Positions 9,687-19,353 are shown, counted from the first letter of the stretch. The stretch: 64,000 nt of DNA from Novipirellula sp052161655 (GCF_052161655.1 NZ_CP197418.1:5580001-5644000); one strand, 5' to 3'. The notes: generated by a model not told the origin, from the sequence alone. Program-made: numbers and translations.

Positions 9687-10310
9687 TTAAGACGCCGTCG
9701 CCAGCGTTTTTGATACTCGAGCGGCGATCTCGGTGGCGACGTCATCAACGCTTGACGTGCAATCGAGCAACTGCACTTCGTCACATTCGCTGGCCATCCG
9801 ATGAAACGTCTTGCGAATTTTTGTCAGCGAATCTTCTTGTTCGAATTCGTTGGGCACATCGCCTCGCGTCTCCGAAATTCGCTGTAAAGCCACATCCACG
9901 GGCAGATCGAAAAACAAGGTGAGATCGGGAATCGGAAACTCAGCTCGCATGTCCTTCAACAGCGTTTCGGTGTCGGCACCGCGGATGCCTTGGTATGCGA
10001 CCGTCGAGTAGAAATAGCGATCGACAACCACGACGTGCCCCTCGGCGAGTGCCGGTTGGATCAACTCCGCCACATGTTCGCGACGATCTTCCACGAACGC
10101 ACTGAGTTCCTCGTCGAGTGACAATCGCCCCGTCGTCGCACTATTGCGAATCATACTGCCCCATCGCCCATCGGTCGGTTCACGAGATTGGGTGACTTGG
10201 TAGCCTTGTTGACGCAGTGAGTCGCACAATCGCTGGACTTGGGTCGATTTCCCCGCACCATCGATGCCATCGATCACAATAAACACGCCACGAGAAGAAG
10301 CTGAGGTCAT
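9687..10310 (-). CDS. tmk: Thymidylate kinase (dTMP kinase)
   Basis: 207 residues from the ATG at 10310. It phosphorylates dTMP to dTDP with ATP in the dTTP pathway, in the cytoplasm. The P-loop is FIVIDGIDGAGKST near residue 20, the DR motif is VVVDRYFYSTVAYQG, and the lid region carries the usual arginine-rich ISETRGD. The frame stays open 67 codons further upstream, but that part has no family resemblance and the ATG here puts the P-loop at the normal distance from the N terminus. It stands alone, 158 bp from the response regulator gene. Confidence 0.95.
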   Translation of the reverse strand: MTSASSRGVFIVIDGIDGAGKSTQVQRLCDSLRQQGYQVTQSREPTDGRWGSMIRNSATTGRLSLDEELSAFVEDRREHVAELIQPALAEGHVVVVDRYFYSTVAYQGIRGADTETLLKDMRAEFPIPDLTLFFDLPVDVALQRISETRGDVPNEFEQEDSLTKIRKTFHRMASECDEVQLLDCTSSVDDVATEIAARVSKTLATAS

Positions 10311-10468
10311 AAATACAAGCGGGAATCGTCGGAAGCGGCTGTGAGCGGGAGATTCTGACCTGTTTTGCGCATCATGACAAACGGGGGTCGGCTTTCGTGA
10401 GGTTATGGGATCTGAGGTTGGGGCAAGCGGGGATTCGGGCAAGCGGGAAACCCAGCCGTCTCGATCGC

Positions 10469-10924
10469 CTATTCCTCTTTTCCGTTGGGCAATACAACGA
10501 TAGTGAACCAATATTCGCCAATGTATTTGATCACGCGTTGAAATTGTTTGAAGTCAACGGGTTTCAAAATGTAGGAACTGCACCGCAAATCGTACATCGT
10601 CAGCAGGTCTCGATCGGATTCCGATGTTGTCAGAACGACGACTGCTAATCGACGCAATTGTTCATCCGCAACGATTTCAGCCAAGACTTCGCGACCATCT
10701 TTGACGGGCATGTTCAAATCGAGCAGGATCAAATCCGGTGTGGGCGCATCGATATAAGGTCCTGATTTCCTCAGGAACTGCATGCACTGTTCACCATTTT
10801 CGACACGGTGAAGATTCACTTCCAATTCGGACTTATTGAATCCACGACGCGTAATAATCACGTCGTCCTCGTTATCTTCGACCAAAAGTACTTCGGCCGG
10901 TCGTCCGCTATCTACAACTTTCAT
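10469..10924 (-). CDS. Response regulator, single receiver domain (Rcp1-like)
   Basis: 151 residues, a CheY-like receiver with no output domain. The acidic pair is in LLVEDNEDD near residue 16, the phosphoacceptor is Asp69 in LILLDLNMP, the switch threonine is in VVVLTTSES and the conserved lysine in YILKPVD. This longer receiver type usually pairs with phytochrome-like or PAS histidine kinases. Its ATG overlaps the kinase stop as ATGA, so it is the cognate partner and is probably translated by coupling. Output must come from protein-protein contact. Confidence 0.92.
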   Translation of the reverse strand: MKVVDSGRPAEVLLVEDNEDDVIITRRGFNKSELEVNLHRVENGEQCMQFLRKSGPYIDAPTPDLILLDLNMPVKDGREVLAEIVADEQLRRLAVVVLTTSESDRDLLTMYDLRCSSYILKPVDFKQFQRVIKYIGEYWFTIVVLPNGKEE

Positions 10925-13332
10925 GCATCCCCCATCGCCTTATCATGCCCGATGCTGATTGCGTCGGGGCTCTCTGCATCAAACGATTCCAGTTGTGAAT
11001 TATCCACAGGAATCGTAAACACGAAAGTACATCCGCTACTCTCATTTGATTTTACCGAGATATCACCGCCATGCCGATTGACGATACGGCGACAAACGGC
11101 CAGCCCGATTCCCGTCCCGGGGTAGGCGGTTTGAGTGTGCAAACGACGGAAGATTTCAAACACTCGCTCGTGGTGCTGCGGATCAATGCCGATCCCGTTG
11201 TCCTCCACCGAAATTGTGTACAACTCATCGCTGGTTTCGGACGAGACGTGCACCTTGGGTGGAACGTCGCCGTGGTATTTCACGGCATTTCCGATCAAAT
11301 TCGTGAACAGCTGTGCAATTTGTGACTTGTCTGCTTGAATGGTCGGCAGATCGTCGCGTGTAATATGTGCTTCGGTTTCGGCGATCGATGAACTAAGCAT
11401 TTCAACGGCGTCGTCAAACGCCTCATTGAGCGACGTCGGTTGAAAAGGTGCCGCTCGCGATTCGACCCGCGAGTAGCCAAGCAGATCACGAATCAGTTGC
11501 TGCATCCTGTGAGCACCTTGGACGATCCGTTTTAGATAGTCATCGGCGGTGTCGTCGAATTTTCCTGCATAATCGTCTTGCAAAAACTGAGCGAAGCTGG
11601 CGATCGCACGTAAAGGAGTCTGCAAATCGTGTGACGCCACGTACGCAAATTGCTGTAGATCGATGTTGCTGCTGTGCAAGGCGTCGACGGTTCGCGAGAG
11701 TTCGCCATTGAGCCATTCGAGAATTTTCTCGTTCTCGATCTGTTCGTGAATGTCGATGTGCACCCCAATCAGACGCAGTGGACTGCCTTCCAAGTCAAAT
11801 TCACCATGCCCTTGCGACAGCACCCAGCGGTATTCGCCATTGGCACATCGCATTCGAAACGTCGATTGGTAAACGGCGCCACGTTCGGCGAAATAGCTTT
11901 TCAATGTCTGCATCGCTTGATCATGGTCATCGGGATGAAGTCGGTTCTCCCAGTCGCGAAATTGGTTCCAAGGCATGTCCTCGTCATACCCAAGTTGCGT
12001 TTTTGCGGTTTTGGAAAAATAAACTTCGTTGGTGACGGCATCCCAATCCCAGAGCCCCACGTTGGCACCTTCGAGCGCCAAATCAAGTCGGTCTCGCATC
12101 GCGACGAGTTCTTGATCGTGTAACGCGACGCGATCTTCGAGTTCTGCGTACATCTTCGTTTGCAACTTTTCCCGACGCTTCCGATCCGAAGTGTCGACAA
12201 ACGTGACAACCGATCCACCTAGGGTGCCTTCGACATGGACGGGGTAAGACCAATACTCAACCGAAAATGAAGTTTTGTCTTTGCGCCAAAAGTGCTCGTC
12301 GTCCACGTGCACTCCTTTCCCCTCTCGAAAGGCACAATAGATTTGACAGTCTTTTTGTTTGTAGGGAGTACCATCGATTCGAGTGTGGTGAATCAATTCG
12401 TGCATGTTGACGCCAAATAATTCTTCCGGCGTCTCGTACCCAAGCAATCGCGCACAGGTCGTATTTGCAAACGTGCACCTACCGTCGAGATCGATACCGT
12501 AGATTCCCTCCGCAGTCGAGTTCAGCAAACTGGTGATTTGCAATTCTCGATTGCGAAGCTCTTCGAGCGTCGCTTTGTGCTCGGTGATATCACGCACAAA
12601 AGCACTGAAGTGGTTCTTGCCGGAGTTCCGCATCACGATGATCGTCAACTCGATTGGAAACTCTTCGCCGTTGCGACGCAGCGCGGACAATTCGAGACGC
12701 TGGTTCATCACCATCGCCTTGCCGGTTTTGTTGAACCTCTGTAATCCGCGATAGTGATCGGCACGTAATCGCTCGGGAATGATCAGCTCGGCGAGCGATT
12801 GTCCCAACGACTCTTCACGCGTCCATCCGAACGTATGTTCGGCTTGCTTGTTCCACTCCGTGATCCGACTGTCCTCGTCAATCATGATGACCGCATCAAG
12901 TGCAGCATCGATCGTCAATCGACACCGCTCTTCGATTTCGGAAACGCGTGTTTGTTCGGACCGCAACTCCTCTTGCAGGTGTTCTCCCAACAAGTTGCTG
13001 AAGGTCCGTTCGGCACCCAATCGCAGCACTCGCGAGCAGAGCCCCGCGGTGACCCAAATTCCAACCAAAGCGATCAGCCAGTTCCAATTGGGACTAATAT
13101 CTGCGGTATCCACGGGGGACACGAACCAACCGAGCAGCGTCATCAGACTGCACAATACCGCTGCGATTAGGACATGTTTACGCTGATGTGTCAGGAACGT
13201 GCTGCCGACCGCGATCACGTACAACACGCTGACCGCCGTGTGCTGGGTGACATTACAGTCGATCAGAAATACGGTTGTTGCGACAACCGCAGCAAGAACA
13301 AGACCACGAATATCGGAATTTAATGGTTTCAA
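10921..13332 (-). CDS. Membrane-anchored multi-PAS sensor histidine kinase
   Basis: 803 residues from a TTG start. Four hydrophobic segments occupy about residues 8-105, followed by a short coiled coil and three PAS/PAC modules (about 130-250, 265-385, 405-535). The HisKA domain has His568 in SHDLQTPLRA. The HATPase domain shows the N box (LFTNLIGNAVKYHG), VEDNGIGI and GTGIGLAVC. It autophosphorylates on His568 and passes phosphate to the receiver protein encoded directly downstream (4 bp overlap). The ligand or redox signal sensed by the PAS domains is unknown; no haem or flavin signature is obvious. Confidence 0.92.
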   Translation of the reverse strand: MKPLNSDIRGLVLAAVVATTVFLIDCNVTQHTAVSVLYVIAVGSTFLTHQRKHVLIAAVLCSLMTLLGWFVSPVDTADISPNWNWLIALVGIWVTAGLCSRVLRLGAERTFSNLLGEHLQEELRSEQTRVSEIEERCRLTIDAALDAVIMIDEDSRITEWNKQAEHTFGWTREESLGQSLAELIIPERLRADHYRGLQRFNKTGKAMVMNQRLELSALRRNGEEFPIELTIIVMRNSGKNHFSAFVRDITEHKATLEELRNRELQITSLLNSTAEGIYGIDLDGRCTFANTTCARLLGYETPEELFGVNMHELIHHTRIDGTPYKQKDCQIYCAFREGKGVHVDDEHFWRKDKTSFSVEYWSYPVHVEGTLGGSVVTFVDTSDRKRREKLQTKMYAELEDRVALHDQELVAMRDRLDLALEGANVGLWDWDAVTNEVYFSKTAKTQLGYDEDMPWNQFRDWENRLHPDDHDQAMQTLKSYFAERGAVYQSTFRMRCANGEYRWVLSQGHGEFDLEGSPLRLIGVHIDIHEQIENEKILEWLNGELSRTVDALHSSNIDLQQFAYVASHDLQTPLRAIASFAQFLQDDYAGKFDDTADDYLKRIVQGAHRMQQLIRDLLGYSRVESRAAPFQPTSLNEAFDDAVEMLSSSIAETEAHITRDDLPTIQADKSQIAQLFTNLIGNAVKYHGDVPPKVHVSSETSDELYTISVEDNGIGIDPQHHERVFEIFRRLHTQTAYPGTGIGLAVCRRIVNRHGGDISVKSNESSGCTFVFTIPVDNSQLESFDAESPDAISIGHDKAMGDA

Positions 13333-13533
13333 TCGTTCGGAGTATCAGAGAAGAGGGGGAACGGCGTCGTCCGTTAGATTTTAACGAATTATCGGCCGGC
13401 GGGTTGCTCGTCCCCCCTGTTTTTGCACATGTTTTCGCACATGTATTCCTCGGGCGGCCGCGACTCTCCTAGTCGCCCAAGCGGCGGATAGACTGAGCAG
13501 CAATCATTTTCGGATTCACCGGAAAATGCAGGT

Positions 13534-15114
13534 CTAACAGGGCATGGACTTACGGTTTCGCGAATCCTCGTCCAACGAATCCGCAGCGATCCATCCACTC
13601 ATTAACACCATCGGCATCCCGGGGCCGGGGTGAGCCGCCCCGCCGGCCAGATACAAACCGCACAAATCGCGGCGACGGTTGGCGGGTTTGAACGCGCCGA
13701 GGAACTTTCCGTGGCTTGCTAGTCCGTAAATGGCCCCATTGAGCACGCGATAGCGATTGTGAATGTCCTCGGGCGTCAATGCGGATTCGTAAACGATCGC
13801 GTCACGCAAACCGCTCATCCCGGCCGCCGATTCCAATTTGTCCAAAATCGTCTCACGGTATCTTGGCAACATTTCGTGCCAATCATGATTCGGACGCAGG
13901 TAAGGCGTGTGCACCAGGACGTACAGAGATTCGCAGCCCGGCGGGGCCACATTCGGTTCGCTGATCGCCGGGGCACAGACGTAAGCCGACGGATCCGGTG
14001 CCAGTTCGCCTCGGTTGTAAATGAAGTCGAATTCCTGCTCGGGATCTTTCGAGAAAACAAAATTGTGATGCAGCAGTTGTGAATAGCGTCGATTCAGCCC
14101 CAGATACAGCACCACACCGCTGCACGCCGGTTCGTAGGAATGAGGTTTTTCAAAGCGAGTTGATTCAGTCGTGCCATCGAGCAATTCCCGGTACGTTCGC
14201 ACCGCATCACAGTTGCTGACGATCGCATCACACAAGATCGTTTCACCACCTGCGGTCACGACACCGGTCACCTTGGTTGAGGGCCCCGCGTTGGACGAGG
14301 ATGTGGTGATTCGCATGACATCGGTGCCCGTGCGAATCTCGACGCCCAATTCTTCTGCTAACTGAGTCAATGCCTCGGGGACCGCTCGGGTACCGCCGAT
14401 CGGGTACCAAATCCCTTCGTCGGTTTGCATGTGGGCGATTCCACACAGCACGGCGGGCGAAGCGTAAGGTGACGAACCAACGTACTGGGTAAAGTGATCC
14501 ATCATCTGAGCCAGACGGTCATCATCGACATGTTTGCGAACGACCGATGCAACACTTTTCCCCATTCGTAGCGCCATCACGTCACTGAGTACAGCAGCCG
14601 AAAACGCGCCGCCAACCTGCATCGTGTCACGCAGACCGCCGACGCTTCGCCAGAAAAAAAAGCGATCCGAAACCCCGTGCAATTTCTCGCTAATCGACAT
14701 GAATTTCCGATAGCCAATGCCGTCCTTCGCAGAGCCAGTAAAGCGATTGATGTTGGCGGTCATCTCGTCAATATTGGCCACCAAGTCTAATACGGTCTGT
14801 TCTTGGTTCCCCTCTTTTTCAAAGAAGCATCGCCATTGTGGGTCCAGCGGGATCATCGAGATGTAGTCGTCCATTTCACGCCCCGCTTCGGCGAAAATGC
14901 GTCTCAGCACGCTCGGCAGCGTCAAGATGGTTGGGCCCATGTCAAAGCGATAACCCTGGTCGCTCAACTCAGCAGCCTTGCCGCCTAGCCAATCATTCTT
15001 CTCAAGCAATGTCACTGAATGCCCGCGAGCAGCCAGGACACATGCAGAACCGAGGCCCGCCAAACCGCCGCCGATGACGATGACTTTCCGTGCAATTTTG
15101 TCGGTGACACTCAT
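13534..15114 (-). CDS. Carotenoid desaturase/oxidase, CrtN/CrtP/CrtI family
   Basis: 526 residues. The N-terminal dinucleotide-binding motif is VIVIGGGLAGLGSACVLA, followed by LLEKNDWLGGKAAE and the family signature RFDMGPTILTLPSVLRRIF. The C-terminal FAD motif is GLYLAGGAAHPGPGMPMVLMSG. These flavoenzymes desaturate phytoene or squalene-derived C30 chains, or oxidise terminal methyl groups. The aldehyde dehydrogenase 76 bp upstream on the same strand suggests the planctomycete C30 (squalene-route) pathway, where a CrtP-type oxidase makes an aldehyde and the dehydrogenase makes the acid. Whether this one is CrtN or CrtP cannot be settled by eye. A small hairpin (13460-13476, GCGACT stem) follows in the 3' region. 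Confidence 0.85.
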   Translation of the reverse strand: MSVTDKIARKVIVIGGGLAGLGSACVLAARGHSVTLLEKNDWLGGKAAELSDQGYRFDMGPTILTLPSVLRRIFAEAGREMDDYISMIPLDPQWRCFFEKEGNQEQTVLDLVANIDEMTANINRFTGSAKDGIGYRKFMSISEKLHGVSDRFFFWRSVGGLRDTMQVGGAFSAAVLSDVMALRMGKSVASVVRKHVDDDRLAQMMDHFTQYVGSSPYASPAVLCGIAHMQTDEGIWYPIGGTRAVPEALTQLAEELGVEIRTGTDVMRITTSSSNAGPSTKVTGVVTAGGETILCDAIVSNCDAVRTYRELLDGTTESTRFEKPHSYEPACSGVVLYLGLNRRYSQLLHHNFVFSKDPEQEFDFIYNRGELAPDPSAYVCAPAISEPNVAPPGCESLYVLVHTPYLRPNHDWHEMLPRYRETILDKLESAAGMSGLRDAIVYESALTPEDIHNRYRVLNGAIYGLASHGKFLGAFKPANRRRDLCGLYLAGGAAHPGPGMPMVLMSGWIAADSLDEDSRNRKSMPC

Positions 15115-15190
15115 GATTTTTCATTACTTCCGAAGGCAGACGCAACGTGCGGTACAGCGTGATGGGGTTCACGCTTTGAAGGATATCACG

Positions 15191-16639
15191 TCAAGAGAAG
15201 AGACGGCGTATTGCTCGCCAACGATCCGTGAATCCTTGGGCATTAACTAGTTGTAGGGCTGCGGTCAATTTTTGACGAGTGGAGTCGTTTCGAGGCATCA
15301 AGTGAGCGGCGAATCGGCCGCGTCGTTTGCTCGTCACCACAGGCACGGTCATCGCCAATAACCCTTCGTCGCCACGCGTCACTCCAAATCCACTGTTTCC
15401 TCTGCCACCAAAGGGAACTCGTGGGTCCGCAGTCGGAGCAATCAAGTCGTTGATCGCAACCGACCCGACCTTTAACCGCCGAGCCAACGCAACCGCTTCG
15501 CGCCCGGGACCAAAAACGGACGCCGCCAATCGATAGGGACATTCATTGATCGCGCTGACCGCGTCTTCGATATTGGGCACACGGATGACGCTTATCACAG
15601 GAGCAAAAAGATCCGCCGACGCGATTTTGTCATCAACGCGAACTTGCTCGAGCACCAAGGGTCGCATGGTGCCGCTTGACGCTAACAAATCCATATCGAA
15701 TCGCGACGTGGCATCGACGGCGCCCGACTGCAACGCATCTCGGATCGTGCCAGTCACGCTTTTGCGTGCGGCCGAGTGAATCGTAAACAGGGTCTCGGAT
15801 CGATCGAGAAGCTCGCAAAGCCGCCTGACCAATCGATCGGACTCGGGTGAATCTTCGATCAACAAACGGCGAGGCCCAATACAGGTCGCTCCACTATTGA
15901 GACAGAGCCCGAATTCGAGGAACGAGCAAGCGCGTTCAATCTCGGCACCGGGTAATACAACGACGGCATCACATCCGCTCAGTTCCATGATTGTCGGAGT
16001 CAATGTGCCGGCGGTTTGTTCGAGCACCTTTTGTCCCGTGTTCGCAGCGCCGGTCAAAACGACGAGATCAACACGTTCGGAGGAAGGGGCATCGTCGGTT
16101 GCATTCAGAGCACGTGAGGCCGCCTCGACAGATGAATCGAGTTGAATCAGCGCGTCACTCGGAACCCCCGCACTGTAGAAACACTCGACTAACTGCGTCG
16201 TCAGCGTCTCGCACCCTGGGGCCGGTTTCAGCAGAACACGGTTTCCCGCCGCCAATGCATGTGCGAGTTGGACTCCGATCAACAACAGCGGATAATTCCA
16301 TGTGCCGAGGATCAGCACGGTGCCGTGCGGTTCGCGGCGAACGACGCTCTGTACCCCCCACATCCAAATTGGCCGTCCGAGAACGCCCAGTCGACGAGGT
16401 CGCAAAATCGCAGCACCGCGACGGCCCAAGTATTTCAGCGCATCACAGAGCGGAAACAATTCGGCGGTGACCGTTTCGAGCGAATCGGTTCGCTGGTCGC
16501 TCTCACACAGACGTGTTAAATTGTCGACTTGGCGTGCAATCGAGAACCGAGCTGCGGCGACGATTTTGCAGCGTTGACGGATCGTCAAATCGCTCCATGG
16601 TTTCGCGGACCTGTTTTGCACTTGAGCTTCCTTTGCCAT
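15191..16639 (-). CDS. Aldehyde dehydrogenase, probably of carotenoid synthesis
   Basis: 482 residues from the ATG at 16639. Family marks are GTWNYPLLL, the catalytic Glu in MELSGCDAVVVL, the nucleophile Cys253 in NSGATCIGP, and the C-terminal PFGGRGNSGFG. It oxidises an aldehyde to a carboxylic acid with NAD(P)+. Position next to the carotenoid desaturase suggests the substrate is a diapocarotenoid aldehyde. The frame is open 26 codons further upstream, but that would run into the start of the divergent nitroreductase gene, so the ATG at 16639 is preferred, leaving a 44 bp divergent gap. Confidence 0.88.
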   Translation of the reverse strand: MAKEAQVQNRSAKPWSDLTIRQRCKIVAAARFSIARQVDNLTRLCESDQRTDSLETVTAELFPLCDALKYLGRRGAAILRPRRLGVLGRPIWMWGVQSVVRREPHGTVLILGTWNYPLLLIGVQLAHALAAGNRVLLKPAPGCETLTTQLVECFYSAGVPSDALIQLDSSVEAASRALNATDDAPSSERVDLVVLTGAANTGQKVLEQTAGTLTPTIMELSGCDAVVVLPGAEIERACSFLEFGLCLNSGATCIGPRRLLIEDSPESDRLVRRLCELLDRSETLFTIHSAARKSVTGTIRDALQSGAVDATSRFDMDLLASSGTMRPLVLEQVRVDDKIASADLFAPVISVIRVPNIEDAVSAINECPYRLAASVFGPGREAVALARRLKVGSVAINDLIAPTADPRVPFGGRGNSGFGVTRGDEGLLAMTVPVVTSKRRGRFAAHLMPRNDSTRQKLTAALQLVNAQGFTDRWRAIRRLFS

Positions 16640-16683
16640 AATCGCCACTGAAATCTCGTTGTCTCGTTCGGTTTTCGGAACTA

Positions 16684-17286
16684 ATGAATCCCACCCAGCG
16701 CCCTGTCCTTGATGCAATTCAAAACCGATTTAGCCCGTATCGGTTTGAGCCTCGAGATGTCGAGGATGACAAAATTCTGACCTGCCTGGAAGCCGCCCGC
16801 TGGTCCGCGAGCAGCTTTAACGATCAGCCGTGGAGTTGGATTGTAGCCAGACGCCAAGACACACCCCACTTTGAAACGATGGTCGGGTGCTTGATGGAAG
16901 CGAATCAAGACTGGGCGCGGCACGCCGGCGTGCTGATCATTACGGTCAACCGAACCACTTTTCGACGCAACAACAGTCCTAATCGCGTTGCGATTTACGA
17001 TCTTGGACAAGCATCCGCCCACCTCGCCCTGCAAGCGACCCAATTGGGACTGCAAGTTCATCAGATGGGTGGCGTCAATCTGAGCCGAACGCGTCAGGAG
17101 TATCAAATTCCCGAGGACCACCAACCGCAAACTGCGATTGCAATCGGTTATCCGAACCTCAGCGATCCGGTTCAGGAAGAAGCAAAGTCGCTGCAAGCAC
17201 GAGAATTGAGAGCACGCCAGCGAATGTCGCTTGCAGAACAGACTTTTGTCGGCAAATGGGGTGTTTCAGGCGACTTCGTCCCATAG
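16684..17286 (+). CDS. Nitroreductase-family FMN oxidoreductase
   Basis: 200 residues. The FMN-binding start of the family is visible as NRFSPYRFEPRDV followed by ARWSASSFNDQPWSWI, with DLGQASAHLALQATQLGL in the middle helix and IAIGYPN near residue 150. Such enzymes reduce nitro groups, quinones or other electrophiles with NAD(P)H. It is divergent from the aldehyde dehydrogenase. A paralogue is at 46413-47009; both end in a GKWG motif (VGKWGVSG, SGKWGNPA). The real substrate is unknown. Confidence 0.88.
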   Translation: MNPTQRPVLDAIQNRFSPYRFEPRDVEDDKILTCLEAARWSASSFNDQPWSWIVARRQDTPHFETMVGCLMEANQDWARHAGVLIITVNRTTFRRNNSPNRVAIYDLGQASAHLALQATQLGLQVHQMGGVNLSRTRQEYQIPEDHQPQTAIAIGYPNLSDPVQEEAKSLQARELRARQRMSLAEQTFVGKWGVSGDFVP

Positions 17287-17828
17287 CCGACTCGCAAGAC
17301 TGGCACGAAGCAGAATTCCACAGCAGACTTTCGTCGTGAATGGGGAGTACATATGAGACTGCCCAAACTATACACTATGGCTCGCTTTACACGCTTGGCA
17401 ACGGTTTTGCTAAGGATCAAGCAGTTTTGCGGCTTGTTGATTTAGTTAGCCGCTCGCGCGTGAGCGGCCGGGTTCCACGTATTACCTGGTGCCTTACCGC
17501 CCACGGCTCACCACTGCGATTTGCATTTGAATTAAATCAACACCCCACTAGAGGCGAACCGCGTGCCTTTGGCTCGATCACAGGCGGAAAGAAGTCACGT
17601 TTTTTCCATCGGATCCTAAGATTCGATTTTAGTGTGCACGTGGCACTATGACGCAGCGGATTGGTTTGGATACGAGTTCGATCACTAGCGTGATGGCACC
17701 GTTTATCCGCCATGTTTAGAAATGAACGATTAAACGAGGCAACCCACTGCTTATTTAATCTTAGGGCGAAAAAATTGGGACGTCGTGCAGACCTTCGCAT
17801 CGACGCGAGGGTTACAATATAGGCCTAT
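17287..17828. other. Intergenic gap with one dispersed repeat
   Basis: This 542 bp stretch follows the nitroreductase and precedes the PP2C gene. Only short frames without family resemblance are present. It contains the repeat at 17431-17546 and the palindrome at 17817-17830, described separately; nothing else stands out. Confidence 0.4.
17431..17546 (+). repeat. 115 bp palindromic repeat family, copy 1
   Basis: Starts with GGCTTGTTGATTTA and ends with TAAATCAACACCCC, an imperfect inverted repeat. The core runs from GCCGCTCGCG to CCCACGGCTCAC. The right flank (TTGCGATTTGCATTT-like) matches the copy at 46224-46342. Related cores lie at 19235-19301 (inverted) and 33057-33139. Confidence 0.8.
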
Positions 17829-17830
17829 AT
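17817..17830. promoter_or_regulatory. 14 bp perfect palindrome overlapping the PP2C start codon
   Basis: ATATAGGCCTATAT is a perfect palindrome whose last bases contain the A and T of the ATG at 17829. No Shine-Dalgarno sequence is visible just upstream. It could be an operator or a small hairpin affecting initiation; chance is possible at this length. Confidence 0.35.
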
Positions 17831-19193
17831 GACATTGAACCACCTCGAGGCGAGTCATCTATCTGTGTCGGAATCTTGGAAGCCAGGTATTCAGTATTCG
17901 CAACTGACGGACGTCGGGATGCGTCGCGCGAATAATCAAGATTCGATGGCGGTGCTGATGGCTGGAAGCCACGAACGATTCCATCATCGTGGACACCTGT
18001 TTGTCGTCGCCGATGGGATGGGAGCGCATGCCGCCGGCGAATTGGCGAGCCGTTTAGCGACCGAATATATCGCGATGCAATATTTCCGCTCGCCCGAAGA
18101 AGACTCGTGCGAAGCATTGCGGATTGCAGTTCGTGAATCGAATGCGGAAATCCACCGCCGCGGGCAGCAGAACCCCGAATTTTACAACATGGGTACAACC
18201 GCCAGCAGTTTGGCGATCTTGCCCGTCGGTGCCGTCGTCGCACATGTAGGCGACTCACGAGCGTACCGGTTACGCGAGGGGGTGCTCGAGCAATTGACGT
18301 TCGATCATTCGTTGGTTTGGGAGATGGAAGCAAGCGGCCAAATCCATCCCGACAGCGTGCTCGGGCAATCGATTCCGAAAAACGTCATCACGCGATCGCT
18401 CGGTCCCAACGCGAATGTCGAGGTCGATATCGAAGGACCTTTCGAAATCCAATCCCAGGATCAATTTCTACTTTGCAGCGATGGATTGTCGGGACAAGTC
18501 GAAGACGAAGAAATTGCGACGATCATGGATTGTTTGCCAGAAGAACTGGCGACACGCGTGTTGGTTGATCTGGCAAACTTGCGTGGCGGTCCCGACAACT
18601 CGACTGTGATCATCGTTCGCGTGGAGGATGACTTTGCGGAAACATCGGGCAAGCCGTCAGGCAAGAAACGGACATTTCGAAAGACGGAGCCTGCGGCAGT
18701 CTCTCCACTCTTGATCGGCACTGCTGCGATTTGCTTTGCCGGTGCATTGTGCTTGGCATTGGCGATGGTGGTGTTAAAGACGCCAGTCAGTAAGGCACTC
18801 GGGCCAATGATCATCGCCATCATTCTTGGTGTGATCGCGGCAGGATTCTGTGTCGCTCAGTATGTGCAAAGCAAACCCAAACAGAAGTCACGTCCGCTTC
18901 CTAAAACGGCAGGCGGTAAGGGACCTTACCGACGTTATCAAGCCAAACCCAACAAAGAGCTTTACGATCGGCTTGGCAAAACCGTCGAAGAACTTCGCAC
19001 CGCCGCGTCCCAACGCAATTGGTTGATGGACTGGGGAAAAATCGACAAGCTGCAGAAAAAGGGAGACGCCTCGGTGCAGGCGGGGCAGTTCAAGAAGGCA
19101 ATTCGTTTGCAAGCCGAAGCGATCATTGAAACGATGCACCAGCTGCGCGAACTGAACAACCGAGCGGCCAACGAAACCGACATCGAACGTTAA
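17829..19193 (+). CDS. PP2C-family serine/threonine phosphatase with membrane anchor
   Basis: 454 residues. The PP2C domain (about 20-265) shows the metal-binding signatures RRANNQDS, FVVADGMGAHAAGE, HVGDSRAYRL, LLCSDGLSGQV and GGPDNSTVIIV. A linker rich in charged residues is followed by two membrane segments (about 295-320 and 325-345) and a cytoplasmic helical tail that resembles a TPR-like or tubulin-binding-type helix pair. It removes phosphate from Ser/Thr residues, opposing kinases such as those at 23352 and 36312. The ATG has no clear ribosome binding site and overlaps a palindrome; a later start at Met30 would cut into the domain. Confidence 0.9.
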   Translation: MTLNHLEASHLSVSESWKPGIQYSQLTDVGMRRANNQDSMAVLMAGSHERFHHRGHLFVVADGMGAHAAGELASRLATEYIAMQYFRSPEEDSCEALRIAVRESNAEIHRRGQQNPEFYNMGTTASSLAILPVGAVVAHVGDSRAYRLREGVLEQLTFDHSLVWEMEASGQIHPDSVLGQSIPKNVITRSLGPNANVEVDIEGPFEIQSQDQFLLCSDGLSGQVEDEEIATIMDCLPEELATRVLVDLANLRGGPDNSTVIIVRVEDDFAETSGKPSGKKRTFRKTEPAAVSPLLIGTAAICFAGALCLALAMVVLKTPVSKALGPMIIAIILGVIAAGFCVAQYVQSKPKQKSRPLPKTAGGKGPYRRYQAKPNKELYDRLGKTVEELRTAASQRNWLMDWGKIDKLQKKGDASVQAGQFKKAIRLQAEAIIETMHQLRELNNRAANETDIER

Positions 19194-19234
19194 CGAGTTC
19201 GATAGACCTTTTTATGCGTTGTTCCCCTGATTTC

Positions 19235-19301
19235 GTGAGCCGTGGGCCGTAAGGCACCGGGTAGCGCTACGGGACCCGGCCGCTTACGCGTCGCGGCTCA
19301 C
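19235..19301 (-). repeat. 115 bp repeat family, core only, inverted copy
   Basis: GTGAGCCGTGGGCCGTAAGG to CGCGGCTCAC is the reverse complement of the core of the copies at 17431, 33057 and 46224. The terminal TTGTTGATTTA-type ends are not recognisable here. Lying between two converging genes, its strong hairpin could end transcription on both strands. Confidence 0.75.
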
Positions 19302-19353
19302 AAAATCGAACAGTCCAGCTAGACGGCCTTCGATCGTTCATCGTTGCTCTAGC

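Noticed and set aside
10415..10450. Direct repeat GGGCAAGCGGG, two copies 17 bp apart, before the response regulator 3' end
   Set aside because: Only two short copies, no symmetry and no clear promoter context; may be chance.
10311..10511. N-terminal extension of thymidylate kinase by 67 codons
   Set aside because: The extra part has no family resemblance, and the internal ATG gives the normal length and P-loop position.
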